DNA of 14,778 bases from assembly GCA_902783515.1 (NCBI GenBank), contig CACZRK010000021.1:1-14778 (forward strand). Reading direction: 5' to 3'. Positions 6,340 through 14,258 of this stretch are shown one piece after another. The DNA is from an uncultured Coriobacteriaceae bacterium (GTDB taxonomy: Bacteria > Actinomycetota > Coriobacteriia > Coriobacteriales > UMGS124). How positions within the stretch are numbered: the stretch's first letter is position 1; every line of letters begins with the position of its first letter. A program made the position numbers and the translations under genes. The notes under the pieces are model-generated. The model did no database searches. It was not told where the DNA came from and worked only from the letters and a program-made list of their open reading frames with translations.

Positions 6340-7455
6340 GTGAGCATGTCCGCGCGTGCCGATGACTTCGAGCGCCTTGCCGTCCGCTGGGCGCAGACGC
6401 CGTACGCGTCGCTCGGCTATCCGAGCGCCATCGCGGCGATCACGGCGTTTCCCGAGGTCTATGCGACCAGTCGCGACAGCCTCCCTCAGACGGACGCCGA
6501 CCGCGCCTTCGCGCTCATGGGCAAGGCGGCCGACATCCTGGACGGCACGCTGCTGTTCGCGAGCGACGACGACCAGGCCAACGCGCTGACCGCCGAGGCG
6601 ATCGGCTATCTGGACGAGGCGCTCAAGCTGGATCCCACCTGCTATGACGCGATGCGCATGCGGTACATGCTGGAGCACGGGACGCGCGACGTGATGGTGA
6701 GCTTCCTGACCGAGCACGAGGGGCAGGTTCGCGCGCGCTGCGTGGAGGTCGCGCGCGCGGCGAACATGCTCGCGCCGGAGGGGCACTGGTCCGTCTCGGT
6801 CTTTCAGCGCCCCTATCTGCGCTGGCTGTTCAACCTGGCAAACGAGCAGCTGAACTGCGGGCGCTACACGCGCTCGCTGGAGGTCTGCGACCGGCTCATG
6901 GGGCTTGACGAGCAGGACGCCGCCGGCGCACGGATGATCGCGGCGCTGGACTACGTGAAGCTGGAGGACGCCGACGGCTTGGCGGCGCTCGAGGCGCGCT
7001 TCGCGTCCGACCGCAACGCCTGGTTTGACCTCTGTGACGTCTTCATGGCCTACAAGCGACAGGACCTCGCGACGGCGGCCACGCGGCTGCATGTGATCGT
7101 GCGGGACTATCCCGGCGCCGGCAACACGCTGACCGCGCAGGACGAGGTCTCCGCGGGGGCGTTCGCGCGCCTGTCGTATCAGCCGAGGTCGGCCGACGAG
7201 CTCTACATCGCGGTCTCCGAGTCGGCAGTCATCCTGGACGAGAACTGCGGCGACGCCGCCTCGGCGCTATCGGACTGGATCGCCGACGACGCGATCGTCC
7301 GCCATGCCTTTGACGCCGAGTCCGCCAAACGGCGCGAGGGGTCGGACGAGACCGGCGGCGCCCCCGATGCGGGAGGCTCGCGTGGTGCCGCCGCGTCGGA
7401 CGCCGGGGTCCCGGGCGTCTCGGGCGCCCCGCACGCGCCCGAGGGGAGGGGCTAG
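6340..7455 (+). CDS. ST7-like tetratricopeptide-repeat protein (copy 1)
   Basis: 371 residues from GTG 6340, chosen because AAGGGGAG lies 9 nt upstream; ATG 6346 is the alternative, and the frame is open back to 6307. It is alpha-helical and cytoplasmic with no signal peptide. Residues ~84-104 (AEAIGYLDEALKLDPTCYDA) are a clear TPR-like unit. A FQRPYLRW segment (155-162) leads into a second helical repeat with RYTRSLEVCDRLMGLD (175-190). This layout recalls bacterial proteins related to human ST7, which carry a TRPYMRAR segment followed by NPNDNQG repeats. Residues ~328-371 form a Gly/Ala/Pro-rich, probably disordered tail. It is a diverged paralogue of the next gene, starting 2 nt after its stop. 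TPR proteins usually mediate protein-protein contacts; the partner is unknown. Confidence 0.75.
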   Translation: MSMSARADDFERLAVRWAQTPYASLGYPSAIAAITAFPEVYATSRDSLPQTDADRAFALMGKAADILDGTLLFASDDDQANALTAEAIGYLDEALKLDPTCYDAMRMRYMLEHGTRDVMVSFLTEHEGQVRARCVEVARAANMLAPEGHWSVSVFQRPYLRWLFNLANEQLNCGRYTRSLEVCDRLMGLDEQDAAGARMIAALDYVKLEDADGLAALEARFASDRNAWFDLCDVFMAYKRQDLATAATRLHVIVRDYPGAGNTLTAQDEVSAGAFARLSYQPRSADELYIAVSESAVILDENCGDAASALSDWIADDAIVRHAFDAESAKRREGSDETGGAPDAGGSRGAAASDAGVPGVSGAPHAPEGRG

Positions 7456-7456
7456 C

Positions 7457-8446
7457 ATGCTCGTGATGTCCGAGTACGTGAGCCGCATGCTCAGGAAGCG
7501 CAGCGCGCAGGACCCGACGCTCTCCGACGACGAGGCCGAGCTGGGCCGCATCGCGCGGGAGGCCATGCGTGACCCCGACTCGTTCGTGGCCGACGACGAG
7601 GACCGCGCGTTCCTCGCGCTCGCTCGTGCGACGAGCGTCGCGCGTCGCGAGATCGAGGACGCGGAGGACGCCGAGGCGTACGGCGAGTCGGCTCCCGCGG
7701 CCTCCGACCTCACGCGCACGCGCCACGAGCTGCAGCGCTGTCTGGAGATCGACCCCCACTGCTACGACGCGCGCCTGCTCCTGACGCTCGCCGACGCGAA
7801 GAACGACGATGACGCGCTCGCGCGGCTCCTCGCGCTGGAGGACGAGGCGCGCGCGTGGTGCCGCCAGCGCTCCGACGAGCTGGACGGCTTCGTGCTGGAT
7901 CCGTGGGACGCCCTGTTCATGCGTCCCTACCTGCGCATCGAGGGGCGCATCGTGGACCTGCTCACCACGAGCGCGCGGTATCGGGCGGCACTTGAGCGCT
8001 GTCGGCGCCTGCTGGCGGACTCGCCTGCCGACGGGCAGGGCATCCGGCACACGGCGGCCCTGATCCTGGCGCGCCTGGAGGACGAGAAGGGCCTTGACGA
8101 CCTGGACGCGCGCTTCGGCCGCACGGGGAGCGCGTGGATGCACGTCGCGCGTGCGATCCTGCTCTACAAGCTCGGGCGCATGGACGCGGCGCGGCGTGCG
8201 GTCACCGGCCTCGCGACCCTGTGCCCCGGCGCGGCATACTACCTGGCGAACCCCACCTACGTGCAGCCCTACCTGCCCGACCGCCCGCCCTTCACGCCGG
8301 GCACGGCGCAGGAGTCGCTGCTCGCGACCTATGAGGCGGACTTCCTCGTGATGGACACCCCCGACTTCGTCACCTGGGCGCTCTCCGTCGAGTCGTTCAC
8401 CCACGCGGCGAGCGAGTACGGGCGCCTGCACGGCGACGACCTGTAG
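7457..8446 (+). CDS. ST7-like tetratricopeptide-repeat protein (copy 2)
   Basis: 329 residues from ATG 7457. GAGGGGAGGGG ends 5 nt upstream and includes the last codons of copy 1, so the two genes are coupled. The frame runs open back to 7304, but that part is Arg/Pro-rich shadow. Matches to copy 1 run in the same order: DPHCYDA (99-105; DPTCYDA in copy 1), MRPYLR (155-160; QRPYLR), RYRAALERCRRLL (174-186; RYTRSLEVCDRLM), ADGQGIRHTAALILARLEDEK (191-211; shortened as AGARMIAALDYVKLEDAD) and DARF (217-220; EARF). ADGQGIR is closest to the ST7-family NDNQGIR signature, so this copy looks nearer the ancestral form. The C-terminus is acidic and lacks copy 1's disordered tail. A GC-rich hairpin 18 nt after the stop suggests the unit ends here. 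Function is unknown; a heterodimer with copy 1 is plausible. Confidence 0.8.
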   Translation: MLVMSEYVSRMLRKRSAQDPTLSDDEAELGRIAREAMRDPDSFVADDEDRAFLALARATSVARREIEDAEDAEAYGESAPAASDLTRTRHELQRCLEIDPHCYDARLLLTLADAKNDDDALARLLALEDEARAWCRQRSDELDGFVLDPWDALFMRPYLRIEGRIVDLLTTSARYRAALERCRRLLADSPADGQGIRHTAALILARLEDEKGLDDLDARFGRTGSAWMHVARAILLYKLGRMDAARRAVTGLATLCPGAAYYLANPTYVQPYLPDRPPFTPGTAQESLLATYEADFLVMDTPDFVTWALSVESFTHAASEYGRLHGDDL

Positions 8447-8464
8447 CCCAGCCCGTGCGCGCGT

Positions 8465-8496
8465 GGGCGTCCGCGACGCCGGCGGCGCGGACGCCC
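8465..8496 (+). terminator. Terminator-like hairpin after the TPR pair
   Basis: Perfect 11-bp stem GGGCGTCCGCG/CGCGGACGCCC around a 10-nt GC-rich loop, starting 18 nt past the stop. There is no T-tract. The rest of the gap to slyD (8497-8739) shows only a weak -10 candidate (TACAAG at 8605-8610 in TGGGTACAAGAAG) and no small gene. Confidence 0.5.
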
Positions 8497-8739
8497 CGCA
8501 ACGACGTGAGGGCATGCCGCCCCCATTCATGCAAGGCTGTTGTCGTGAGGTCGTGGGTTGGGCGCCCGCGCCCGCGCGTGCGCGTCTCGCTGTGGCAAAC
8601 TGGGTACAAGAAGCGTCGCATGCGTGCGTTTTCCGTCTGATGACGGGGCGCGCGAGGGACGAACGTGACGACGCGGCCGCGCGGGCGTCGCGATGGCGAA
8701 GGCGCAGGCGCGCCGTGAATACGGAAAGAGGAGAAGCCA

Positions 8740-9210
8740 ATGGCTGCTCAGCTCGTGAAGGTGCACTACAAGGGCACGCTTGATGACGGCACGGTCTTCG
8801 ACAGCAGCGAGGGTCGCGACCCGATCCAGTTCGTCGAGGGGAGCCATCAGGTCATCAAGGGCTTCGAGGACGCCGTCGCCGGCATGCAGCCCGGCGACAA
8901 GGTGAAGATCCACCTGGAGCCCCACGACGCCTACGGCGAGCGCGACGAGCGCCTCGTCCAGGTCATCCCGGTCTCCAACATCCCCAACGCCGACCAGCTG
9001 CCGGTGGGCAAGACGGTCTACTTCCGCAACCAGGCCGGGTACCCGATGCCCGCGCTTGTCGAGAAGGTCGAGGACGGCAACGTCTACCTGGACTTCAACC
9101 ACCAGCTCGCCGGCAAGGCGCTCAACTTTGAGCTCGAGCTCGTCTCGCGCGAGGACGCGCCCGACGACGGCTGCACGCACGACTGCAGCACCTGCGGCGG
9201 CTGCCACTAG
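8740..9210 (+). CDS. slyD: SlyD-type FKBP peptidyl-prolyl cis-trans isomerase with metal-binding tail
   Basis: 156 residues; ATG 8740 follows AGAGGAGA with a 5-nt spacer. The FKBP halves are clear: VHYKGTLDDGTVFDSS (8-23), VEGSHQVIKGFEDAVAGM (32-49) and DFNHQLAGKALNFELELV (118-135). Between them lies the SlyD insert-in-flap chaperone domain (~65-117). The tail after residue 140 carries C145, H147, C149, C152, C155 and H156, a short form of SlyD's Cys/His nickel-binding tail. SlyD catalyses prolyl isomerisation in the cytoplasm, and in E. coli assists nickel transfer to hydrogenase with HypB. The hypCDE operon lies about 3 kb away on the other strand, which fits that role, though hypA and hypB are not visible here. 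It appears monocistronic, ending in the convergent terminator region. Confidence 0.93.
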   Translation: MAAQLVKVHYKGTLDDGTVFDSSEGRDPIQFVEGSHQVIKGFEDAVAGMQPGDKVKIHLEPHDAYGERDERLVQVIPVSNIPNADQLPVGKTVYFRNQAGYPMPALVEKVEDGNVYLDFNHQLAGKALNFELELVSREDAPDDGCTHDCSTCGGCH

Positions 9211-9220
9211 GCGAGCGCCG

Positions 9221-9280
9221 CGTCAGGCGTCCGTGCGCGGCACGCGCGTGCGCACGGACGCGCACGGACGCCTCCTGACG
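9221..9280 (+). repeat. Long GC-rich hairpin with a tandem GCGCACGGAC repeat after slyD
   Basis: AGGCGTCCGTGCGC (9225-9238) is complementary to GCGCACGGACGCCT (9260-9273), extended by CGTC/GACG at the base. The right arm is duplicated: GCGCACGGAC occurs at 9250-9259 and 9260-9269, so the left arm can pair with either copy. The structure starts 11 nt after the slyD stop and has no T-tract. It may be a first terminator or a 3' stabiliser. Confidence 0.5.
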
Positions 9281-9297
9281 AGACGCCCCGCATGAGC

Positions 9298-9339
9298 AAG
9301 GGCGGCCAGGCTCCCGTTTTCGGGGACCTGGCCGCCCTT
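9298..9339. terminator. Bidirectional terminator hairpin between convergent slyD and SDR genes
   Basis: Perfect 13-bp stem AAGGGCGGCCAGG/CCTGGCCGCCCTT (9298-9310, 9327-9339), topped by CCCG-TTTT-CGGG. It lies 88 nt after the slyD stop and 39 nt after the SDR stop on the other strand, so it can serve both. Neither side has a real U-tract, which is common in high-GC genomes. Confidence 0.75.
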
Positions 9340-9377
9340 CGTCGTGGTGGCCTCGTGCGCCTTGCGCCGATGACGCC

Positions 9378-10208
9378 CTACGCCCGGTCGGCGGCGTTCG
9401 TCGCGCCCGTGGCGCACGCGTCGCCCGCACGTGCGGCACGCATCGCCCGCGCGCCGATGCGGGAGAGCGCGCCGTAGGGGAGGGCCTTGGCGACGGCGCA
9501 GGCAAGCTGCATGTCGGGGGCGGTGATGACCGACCCGCGCCCGGCGTTCACCGCGTCGATGGCCTTGCGGACCACGTCAAAGACCTCCTCCGCTCCCAGC
9601 GAGAAGCCGAGGCGCGTCCCCGCGTCGCCGGTGTCGTGCCAGAAGCCCGTGCGCATCGCCTTCGGGCACACGGCGCATGCGTGCACGCCGGTGCCTGCGA
9701 GCTCGTCGTTGAGGACGCGCGTGACGTCCAGCACGAAGCGCTTCGTGGCGGCGTACACGCCCATGCCCGGGATCGGGAGGTAGGCGGCGACGGACGCCAC
9801 CATGTTCACGATGCGCGACCCCTGCGTCACGTGCGGCAGCGCGAGCTCGCACATCTGGACCACGGCAAGGCAGTTCAGACGCACCATGTTCGCCATCATG
9901 CGCGGGTCGGCGAGGGTCTCGTCGCCAAAGAACCCGAAGCCGGCGCTGTTCACGAGCCAGAGCACGCGCGCGTCCTTCTCGACGGAGAGGGCGTCGGCGA
10001 GCACGGTGAACGAGCGGTCGTCGCACAGATCCAGCGCGAAGGTCCGGCACGGCGCGTAGAGGGCGTCGGAGACCTCGCGCAGGCGGTCGGCGTCGCGGGC
10101 GACGAGCCACATCTCGTCGATCGTGCCGTAGTACGCGCCGTCCAGCTGGCGGGCGAACTCGCGGCCGACGCCCGAGGTCGCGCCGGTGATGATGGCGATG
10201 CGCTTCAT
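9378..10208 (-). CDS. Short-chain dehydrogenase/reductase (SDR)
   Basis: 276 residues from ATG 10208, with AAGGAGG about 8 nt upstream. It shows the classical SDR pattern: TGATSGVG (8-15) for the Rossmann NAD(P)-binding turn, NSAG (87-90), Asn112, Ser139 and Y152-x3-K156 (YAATK). Catalytic residues are therefore all present. R38 after the second strand (VARD) hints at NADP(H) preference, which is inference. The segment after the active site reads CPKAMRT instead of the usual PG-x-x-x-T. The tail (~250-276) is Ala-rich and variable. The substrate cannot be read from sequence. The gene starts 3 nt after the pgi stop, so the two are almost certainly co-transcribed, but no metabolic link to glucose-6-phosphate is evident. 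Confidence 0.88.
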   Translation of the reverse strand: MKRIAIITGATSGVGREFARQLDGAYYGTIDEMWLVARDADRLREVSDALYAPCRTFALDLCDDRSFTVLADALSVEKDARVLWLVNSAGFGFFGDETLADPRMMANMVRLNCLAVVQMCELALPHVTQGSRIVNMVASVAAYLPIPGMGVYAATKRFVLDVTRVLNDELAGTGVHACAVCPKAMRTGFWHDTGDAGTRLGFSLGAEEVFDVVRKAIDAVNAGRGSVITAPDMQLACAVAKALPYGALSRIGARAMRAARAGDACATGATNAADRA

Positions 10209-10211
10209 GGG

Positions 10212-11939
10212 CTAGGCCTCCTTGGCGGTCGCCATGCGGATCGCATGGCGCAGGCCGGCGTCCTCGAAGGCGTGGGCGAGGCGCCAGAGCGTGTCGGCGT
10301 CCGAGTCCATCATGTGCAGGCGGATCGCGCGACGGCCGCGGCTGGAGAGTGCCGCCAGGTCGCCGCGGCTCTGCGACACCTCGATCTTGTTGAGCGAGTA
10401 GTCCTCGCCGGGGATCTCGATGTCGCCGTCCTCATACGCGGAGAGGATCACGAAGATGCCCGTGTTCTCGCCGCCCTTCTGGAGCTGCCCGGTGGAGTGC
10501 AGGTAGCGCGGGCCGATCTCGAGCGACGTCGGGATCTGCAGGATGCGCGCGAGCGTGTGGCGGATGACCTCCATCGGGCCGCGGCGCTCGCCGGTGAAGG
10601 GGAGGAAGGCATTCACGGACGCCCACTCGCCGGGCTTCACGAGCCCGAAGAGCGCGTCCAGGACCTCGTCGAGCGAGCGCATGCGCGTCGGGTCGACGAT
10701 GCCCGTCTCGCGCTCAAAGGCGTCGGAGTACTCCGCGACGATCCACGGCTCCTCCAGACGGTGGGTGCGCTGGGGCATGCCGCCGTTGAGCACGTCCTTC
10801 GTCATGGTCTTGGCGAGCTGGACGTCGGGCTGGTTGAAGGGCGGGACCTGCATGAGGTAGCCCATGAAGGCGACGGCGTACTCCCACAGCACGAAGTGGC
10901 GCCCGATCTCGATCGGGTCCTCAAGCACGTAGGAGCGCTGCGGCACCTCGGGCGAGAGCAGCGAGGCCTCGCGGTCAAAGGTCGTGTCGGGGCTCGTGTG
11001 ATAGATCACGACGGGGTGGCGCGGCTGGTAGTGGTTGAGCAGGTTGACGTCGATCTCTATGTGCGGGACGACGCTGTGGTTGTCCTTGCCGAGCGACTCG
11101 GCGATGAGCTGCTCCATCCACAGGCCGAAGACGCGGCCGGGCTGGGGCGAGATGTACGTGAAGCAGTTCGCCGACGCGGGCGAGAGGTTCCGCAGCAGGA
11201 AGTCGGCGAGCTGGATGGCGGGGTTGTCGGGCGTGTCCTGCGCGCAGAGGCGCTCCATGTCCGCCGCGCAGTCCACGAGCTTGTGCACGTCAAGGCCGCA
11301 CAGCGCTGCGGGGAGCAGGCCGAAGACGGACATGCCCGAGAAGCGCCCGCCGACCTGCGGCGAGCCGAGGAAGCAGCCGCGGAAGTGCTTCTCGGCGGCG
11401 ATCTTCTCGAGCTTGGTGCCGGGGTCGGTGATGGCGACGAAGCGCCTGCCGGCGGCCTCCTCGCCGAGCTGCCGGGCGCAGTCCTCCCAGATGAGCTTGA
11501 ACATGGAGAGGGTCTCCAGCGTGCCGCCCGACTTGGAGCTCACGATGAAGAACGCGTGCGCGTAGTCGATGTCGCGCATGACCTTGTTCAGGTAGATGGG
11601 GGAAAGCGAGTCGAGCGTGGAGAAGCGGATGTCCGCGTGGCTCGCTGCGTTCAGCTTCGTGATCGTCATGGGCGCCTGGGAGCTGCCGCCCTCGCCGAGC
11701 AGCGCCACGCGGTCAAGGCCCTCGTCGATAACGGACTGCGCGAAGGCGACCAGCTCGTCGATCGGGATGGGCGGGTTGGACGAGAGGTCGGTCCAGCCCA
11801 TGAACTTGCTGGCGGAGTCCAGTGCCTCGTCAGAGAAGTCGTAGAGCGTGGCGTCCTTCGCGTGCACGCGAGACGCCACGTGATTCCTGACGAGCGTCTC
11901 GGCGGGCGATGAGACGCCGCACATGCTGTTCGAGACCAA
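10212..11939 (-). CDS. pgi: Glucose-6-phosphate isomerase, stand-alone form of the tal-pgi type
   Basis: 575 residues. It carries phosphoglucose isomerase hallmarks: LGEGGSSQAP (81-90), SSKSGGTLET (134-143, the sugar-phosphate loop), GGRFSGMSVFGLLPAA (197-212) and YLHSTGQLQKGGENTG near residue 490. The last is typical of PGIs fused to transaldolase in clostridia and actinobacteria; here no transaldolase is attached or adjacent. It interconverts glucose-6-phosphate and fructose-6-phosphate in the cytoplasm, linking glycolysis and the pentose phosphate pathway. I choose TTG 11939 because GAGGGA (11946-11951) lies 6 nt upstream. ATG 11924, five codons in, would have a 21-nt spacer. The upstream gap holds a -10 candidate at 12018-12023 and the palindrome ATGCGCGCAT (11982-11991) inside the predicted leader. 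Confidence 0.93.
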   Translation of the reverse strand: MVSNSMCGVSSPAETLVRNHVASRVHAKDATLYDFSDEALDSASKFMGWTDLSSNPPIPIDELVAFAQSVIDEGLDRVALLGEGGSSQAPMTITKLNAASHADIRFSTLDSLSPIYLNKVMRDIDYAHAFFIVSSKSGGTLETLSMFKLIWEDCARQLGEEAAGRRFVAITDPGTKLEKIAAEKHFRGCFLGSPQVGGRFSGMSVFGLLPAALCGLDVHKLVDCAADMERLCAQDTPDNPAIQLADFLLRNLSPASANCFTYISPQPGRVFGLWMEQLIAESLGKDNHSVVPHIEIDVNLLNHYQPRHPVVIYHTSPDTTFDREASLLSPEVPQRSYVLEDPIEIGRHFVLWEYAVAFMGYLMQVPPFNQPDVQLAKTMTKDVLNGGMPQRTHRLEEPWIVAEYSDAFERETGIVDPTRMRSLDEVLDALFGLVKPGEWASVNAFLPFTGERRGPMEVIRHTLARILQIPTSLEIGPRYLHSTGQLQKGGENTGIFVILSAYEDGDIEIPGEDYSLNKIEVSQSRGDLAALSSRGRRAIRLHMMDSDADTLWRLAHAFEDAGLRHAIRMATAKEA

Positions 11940-12017
11940 GGCAATTCCCTCGCTTTACAGTCAATGGATAGGTTCGTGAAGATGCGCGCATGAAAAACGC
12001 AGAAAGAGTGCGCACCT

Positions 12018-12023
12018 AGCTTA
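12018..12023 (-). promoter_or_regulatory. Candidate -10 of pgi
   Basis: On the minus strand this reads TAAGCT within CGGTTAAGCTAGG, which fits the TAnnnT pattern of actinobacterial promoters. No clear -35 is seen. It predicts a leader of about 70 nt. It lies between the hypE terminator and pgi, where a promoter is expected. Confidence 0.3.
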
Positions 12024-12031
12024 ACCGAAAC

Positions 12032-12067
12032 GGCCCCCCTCGTCACGATCATGCGGCGAAGGGGGCC
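12032..12067 (-). terminator. Terminator after hypE
   Basis: On the minus strand an 11-bp stem (GGCCCCCTTCG / CGAGGGGGGCC, one G-U wobble) with a 14-nt loop is followed by GTTT. It starts 33 nt after the hypE stop, and separates the hyp operon from pgi. Confidence 0.7.
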
Positions 12068-12099
12068 AAATGATGCAGTACGAACGCATTGCGCGCGCG

Positions 12100-13122
12100 T
12101 TAGCAGATGCGCGGGAGCTGCTCGCCGACGAGCATGTCCAGGATGCGCGTGGAGCCGAACGGCGTCTGCAGGCGCACGGTGTGGCTGCCCGGCGTCGCGG
12201 GCTCGGTGACCTCGCCGATGATGGCGGCGTCGGCGCCGTAGCGGTTGGAGCGCATCGCGCGCAGGGCGTCGGCGGCCTCGCCGGCCGGCACGACGGCGAT
12301 GATCTTGCCCTCGTTGGCGACCTGGAACACGTCGTACCCCAGCATGTCGCAGGCGCCGCGCACCTCGTCGCGCACGGGCACGTCCTGCTCGCGCACGACG
12401 ATGTCCACGCCGCTGGCCTCGGCGAACTCGTTGAGCGTGGAGGCGACGCCGCCGCGCGTCGGGTCGCGGAAGCAGCGCGTGTTGGGCGCGGCGGCGAGCA
12501 CGTCGGCGATCAGGTGGTTGAGCGGGGCCGCGTCGGACTGGATCGTCGTGGAGAACGCGAGCCCCTCGCGCTGCGACACGATCGCGATGCCGTGGTCGCC
12601 GATCGTGCCCGAGACGAGCACGACGTCGCCGGGGCGGCAGTGCGCACCCGACAGGTCCACGTTCACCGGCACGAGGCCGACGCCGGCGGTGTTGATGAAT
12701 ACGCCGTCGGCCTTGCCGCGCTCGACGACCTTCGTGTCGCCGGTCACGATCTTCACGCCCGCCTCGGCGGCGGTCTGCGCCATCGTGCGCGCGATCTCGC
12801 GCAGCTTGTCGATGGGGTAGCCCTCCTCCAGAATGAAGCCGCAGGTGAGATAGGCGACGCGTGCACCGGAGGTCGCCACGTCGTTCACCGTGCCGCACAC
12901 CGCCACGCGCCCGATGTTGCCGCCGGGGAAGAACGCGGGGGTCACGACGAACGAGTCGGTGGACACGGCCACGCGCTCGCCGCCGAGCGGTACGACGGCC
13001 GCGTCGTCGCCCGGAAGCGCCGCCTCGTCGGCGAACTCCTCCAGGAACAGGGTGTCGATGAGGCGCTTCATCATGGCGCCGCCGGAGCCGTGGCCCAGAC
13101 GCACCTCGGTGTCCTTGATCAT
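12100..13122 (-). CDS. hypE: Hydrogenase maturation protein HypE
   Basis: 340 residues from ATG 13122, with AAGGAGAG 4 nt upstream. The start contains HGSGG (11-15), the acidic PGDDAAVV (37-44), STDSFVVTP (54-62) and GTVNDVATSGA (77-87), typical of the PurM/AIR-synthase-like ATP-binding fold of HypE. The last four residues are PRIC: the C-terminal cysteine receives a carbamoyl group from HypF and is dehydrated with ATP to a thiocyanate. HypE then donates cyanide to iron on HypC-HypD. The tail is intact, so the protein should be active. It is the last gene of hypC-hypD-hypE, 31 nt after hypD, and a terminator follows. HypF, which loads the cysteine, is not in the window. Confidence 0.97.
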   Translation of the reverse strand: MIKDTEVRLGHGSGGAMMKRLIDTLFLEEFADEAALPGDDAAVVPLGGERVAVSTDSFVVTPAFFPGGNIGRVAVCGTVNDVATSGARVAYLTCGFILEEGYPIDKLREIARTMAQTAAEAGVKIVTGDTKVVERGKADGVFINTAGVGLVPVNVDLSGAHCRPGDVVLVSGTIGDHGIAIVSQREGLAFSTTIQSDAAPLNHLIADVLAAAPNTRCFRDPTRGGVASTLNEFAEASGVDIVVREQDVPVRDEVRGACDMLGYDVFQVANEGKIIAVVPAGEAADALRAMRSNRYGADAAIIGEVTEPATPGSHTVRLQTPFGSTRILDMLVGEQLPRIC

Positions 13123-13153
13123 GCTGCTCTCCTTCTCGAGCGAGCCCGCGCGA

Positions 13154-14251
13154 TCAGCGCGAGTGCTCCTGATACCGGTAATACGCGGCGCAGCTGCCCT
13201 CGCTGGAGACCATGCAGGGGCCGACCGGGCTCTCGGCGGTGCAGGCGCGTCCGAACAGCGGGCACTTGTCGGGGGCGATGATGCCGCGCAGCACGTCGCC
13301 GCAGCGGCAGCCGCGGGGCTCCACGGTCGGCTCGACGTCGGGGGAGAAGGCGCGCGCCGCGTCGTGGGCGGCGTGCTCCTCGCGGATGGCGCTGCCCGAG
13401 GCGGGGATCATGCCCAGGCCGCGCCACTCGGAGTCGCAGGCCTCGAAGACCTGGTCCGAGACGCGCTGGGCGGCCACGTTGCCCTTCTCGTCAACGCCGC
13501 GGCTGTACGCGTTGCCGATCCGGGCGACGCCCTCGTCTATCTGGGCGAGCAGCCGCGCGACGGCCGACAGGATGTCCACCGGCTCGAAGCCGGCGACGAC
13601 GCCCGGCACGTGGTAGCGGTCGGCGAGCACCTGGTAGGGCGCGAGCCCCGTGATTGTGGAGACGTGACCCGGCAGGATGAAGCCGTGCACGTTGGTCTCC
13701 GGGTCGTTCACGATCGCCTCGATCGCCGGGGGCGTGCGCTTGTGGGCGCTGTAGACGTAGTAGTTCGTCAGCCCCTCGGCCTCGGCGGTGAGGATCGTTG
13801 CGGCAACCGCGGGCGCGGTCGTCTCGAAGCCAACACCTAGGAAGATGACCGGCCGGCTCGGGTTCTCGCGCGCGATCTTCAGTGCGTCGAGCGGCGAGTA
13901 GACCACGCGCACGTCCGCGCCGGCGGCCTTCTCGGCGCCGAGCGTCGTGGAGGAGCCGGGGACGCGGATCATGTCGCCGAACGTCGTGACGATGGCGTCG
14001 GGCACGCGCGCCAGGGCTATCATCGTGTCGATCGAGCGGTTCGGCGTGACGCACACCGGGCAGCCGGGGCCGGAGAGCAGGTGCACGCCCTCGGGCATGG
14101 CGCTGCGGAAGCCGTAGCGCGCGATGGAGACGGTGTGGGTGCCGCAGACCTCCATCAGGTTCACGTTCTTGCCCTCGGCGAGGCGCGCGATGGCGTCCAT
14201 GAGCTCGCGGGCGATGGTCGGGTCGCGGAATGCCTGCAGGTTCGTCATCAT
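13154..14251 (-). CDS. hypD: Hydrogenase maturation protein HypD
   Basis: 365 residues from ATG 14251 or one fewer from the next codon, ATG 14248; the two cannot be separated. No good SD precedes either, and the start lies 7 nt after the hypC stop, so translation is probably coupled. Residue positions assume 14251: MEVCGTHT (33-40; C36), GPGCPVCVTP (61-70; C64 and C67), FETTAP, GHVSTITG and a C-terminal cluster (GCRCGD, DKCPLF, RACTAES, GPCMVSSEGSC) providing the cysteines for the [4Fe-4S] cluster. HypD forms the HypCD scaffold on which Fe(CN)2CO of [NiFe] hydrogenase is assembled. All family hallmark residues I can recall are present. The frame runs open up to 14446, but that part is out-of-frame hypC. 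Confidence 0.96.
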   Translation of the reverse strand: MMTNLQAFRDPTIARELMDAIARLAEGKNVNLMEVCGTHTVSIARYGFRSAMPEGVHLLSGPGCPVCVTPNRSIDTMIALARVPDAIVTTFGDMIRVPGSSTTLGAEKAAGADVRVVYSPLDALKIARENPSRPVIFLGVGFETTAPAVAATILTAEAEGLTNYYVYSAHKRTPPAIEAIVNDPETNVHGFILPGHVSTITGLAPYQVLADRYHVPGVVAGFEPVDILSAVARLLAQIDEGVARIGNAYSRGVDEKGNVAAQRVSDQVFEACDSEWRGLGMIPASGSAIREEHAAHDAARAFSPDVEPTVEPRGCRCGDVLRGIIAPDKCPLFGRACTAESPVGPCMVSSEGSCAAYYRYQEHSR

Positions 14252-14258
14252 GGCCGGC

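Noticed and set aside
7304..7456. 51-residue N-terminal extension of the second TPR protein
   Set aside because: It overlaps the end of the first TPR gene in another frame, is Arg/Pro-rich and lacks an SD, whereas ATG 7457 has one.
7229..8740. 503-codon minus-strand frame opposite the second TPR gene
   Set aside because: Arg/Ala/Gln-rich shadow without domains; the plus-strand TPR protein has shared motifs with its neighbour and a good SD.
9636..11912. 758-codon open frame on the plus strand across pgi and the SDR
   Set aside because: Low-complexity Arg/Asp/Glu/His-rich translation with no family resemblance, while both minus-strand genes carry full catalytic motifs.
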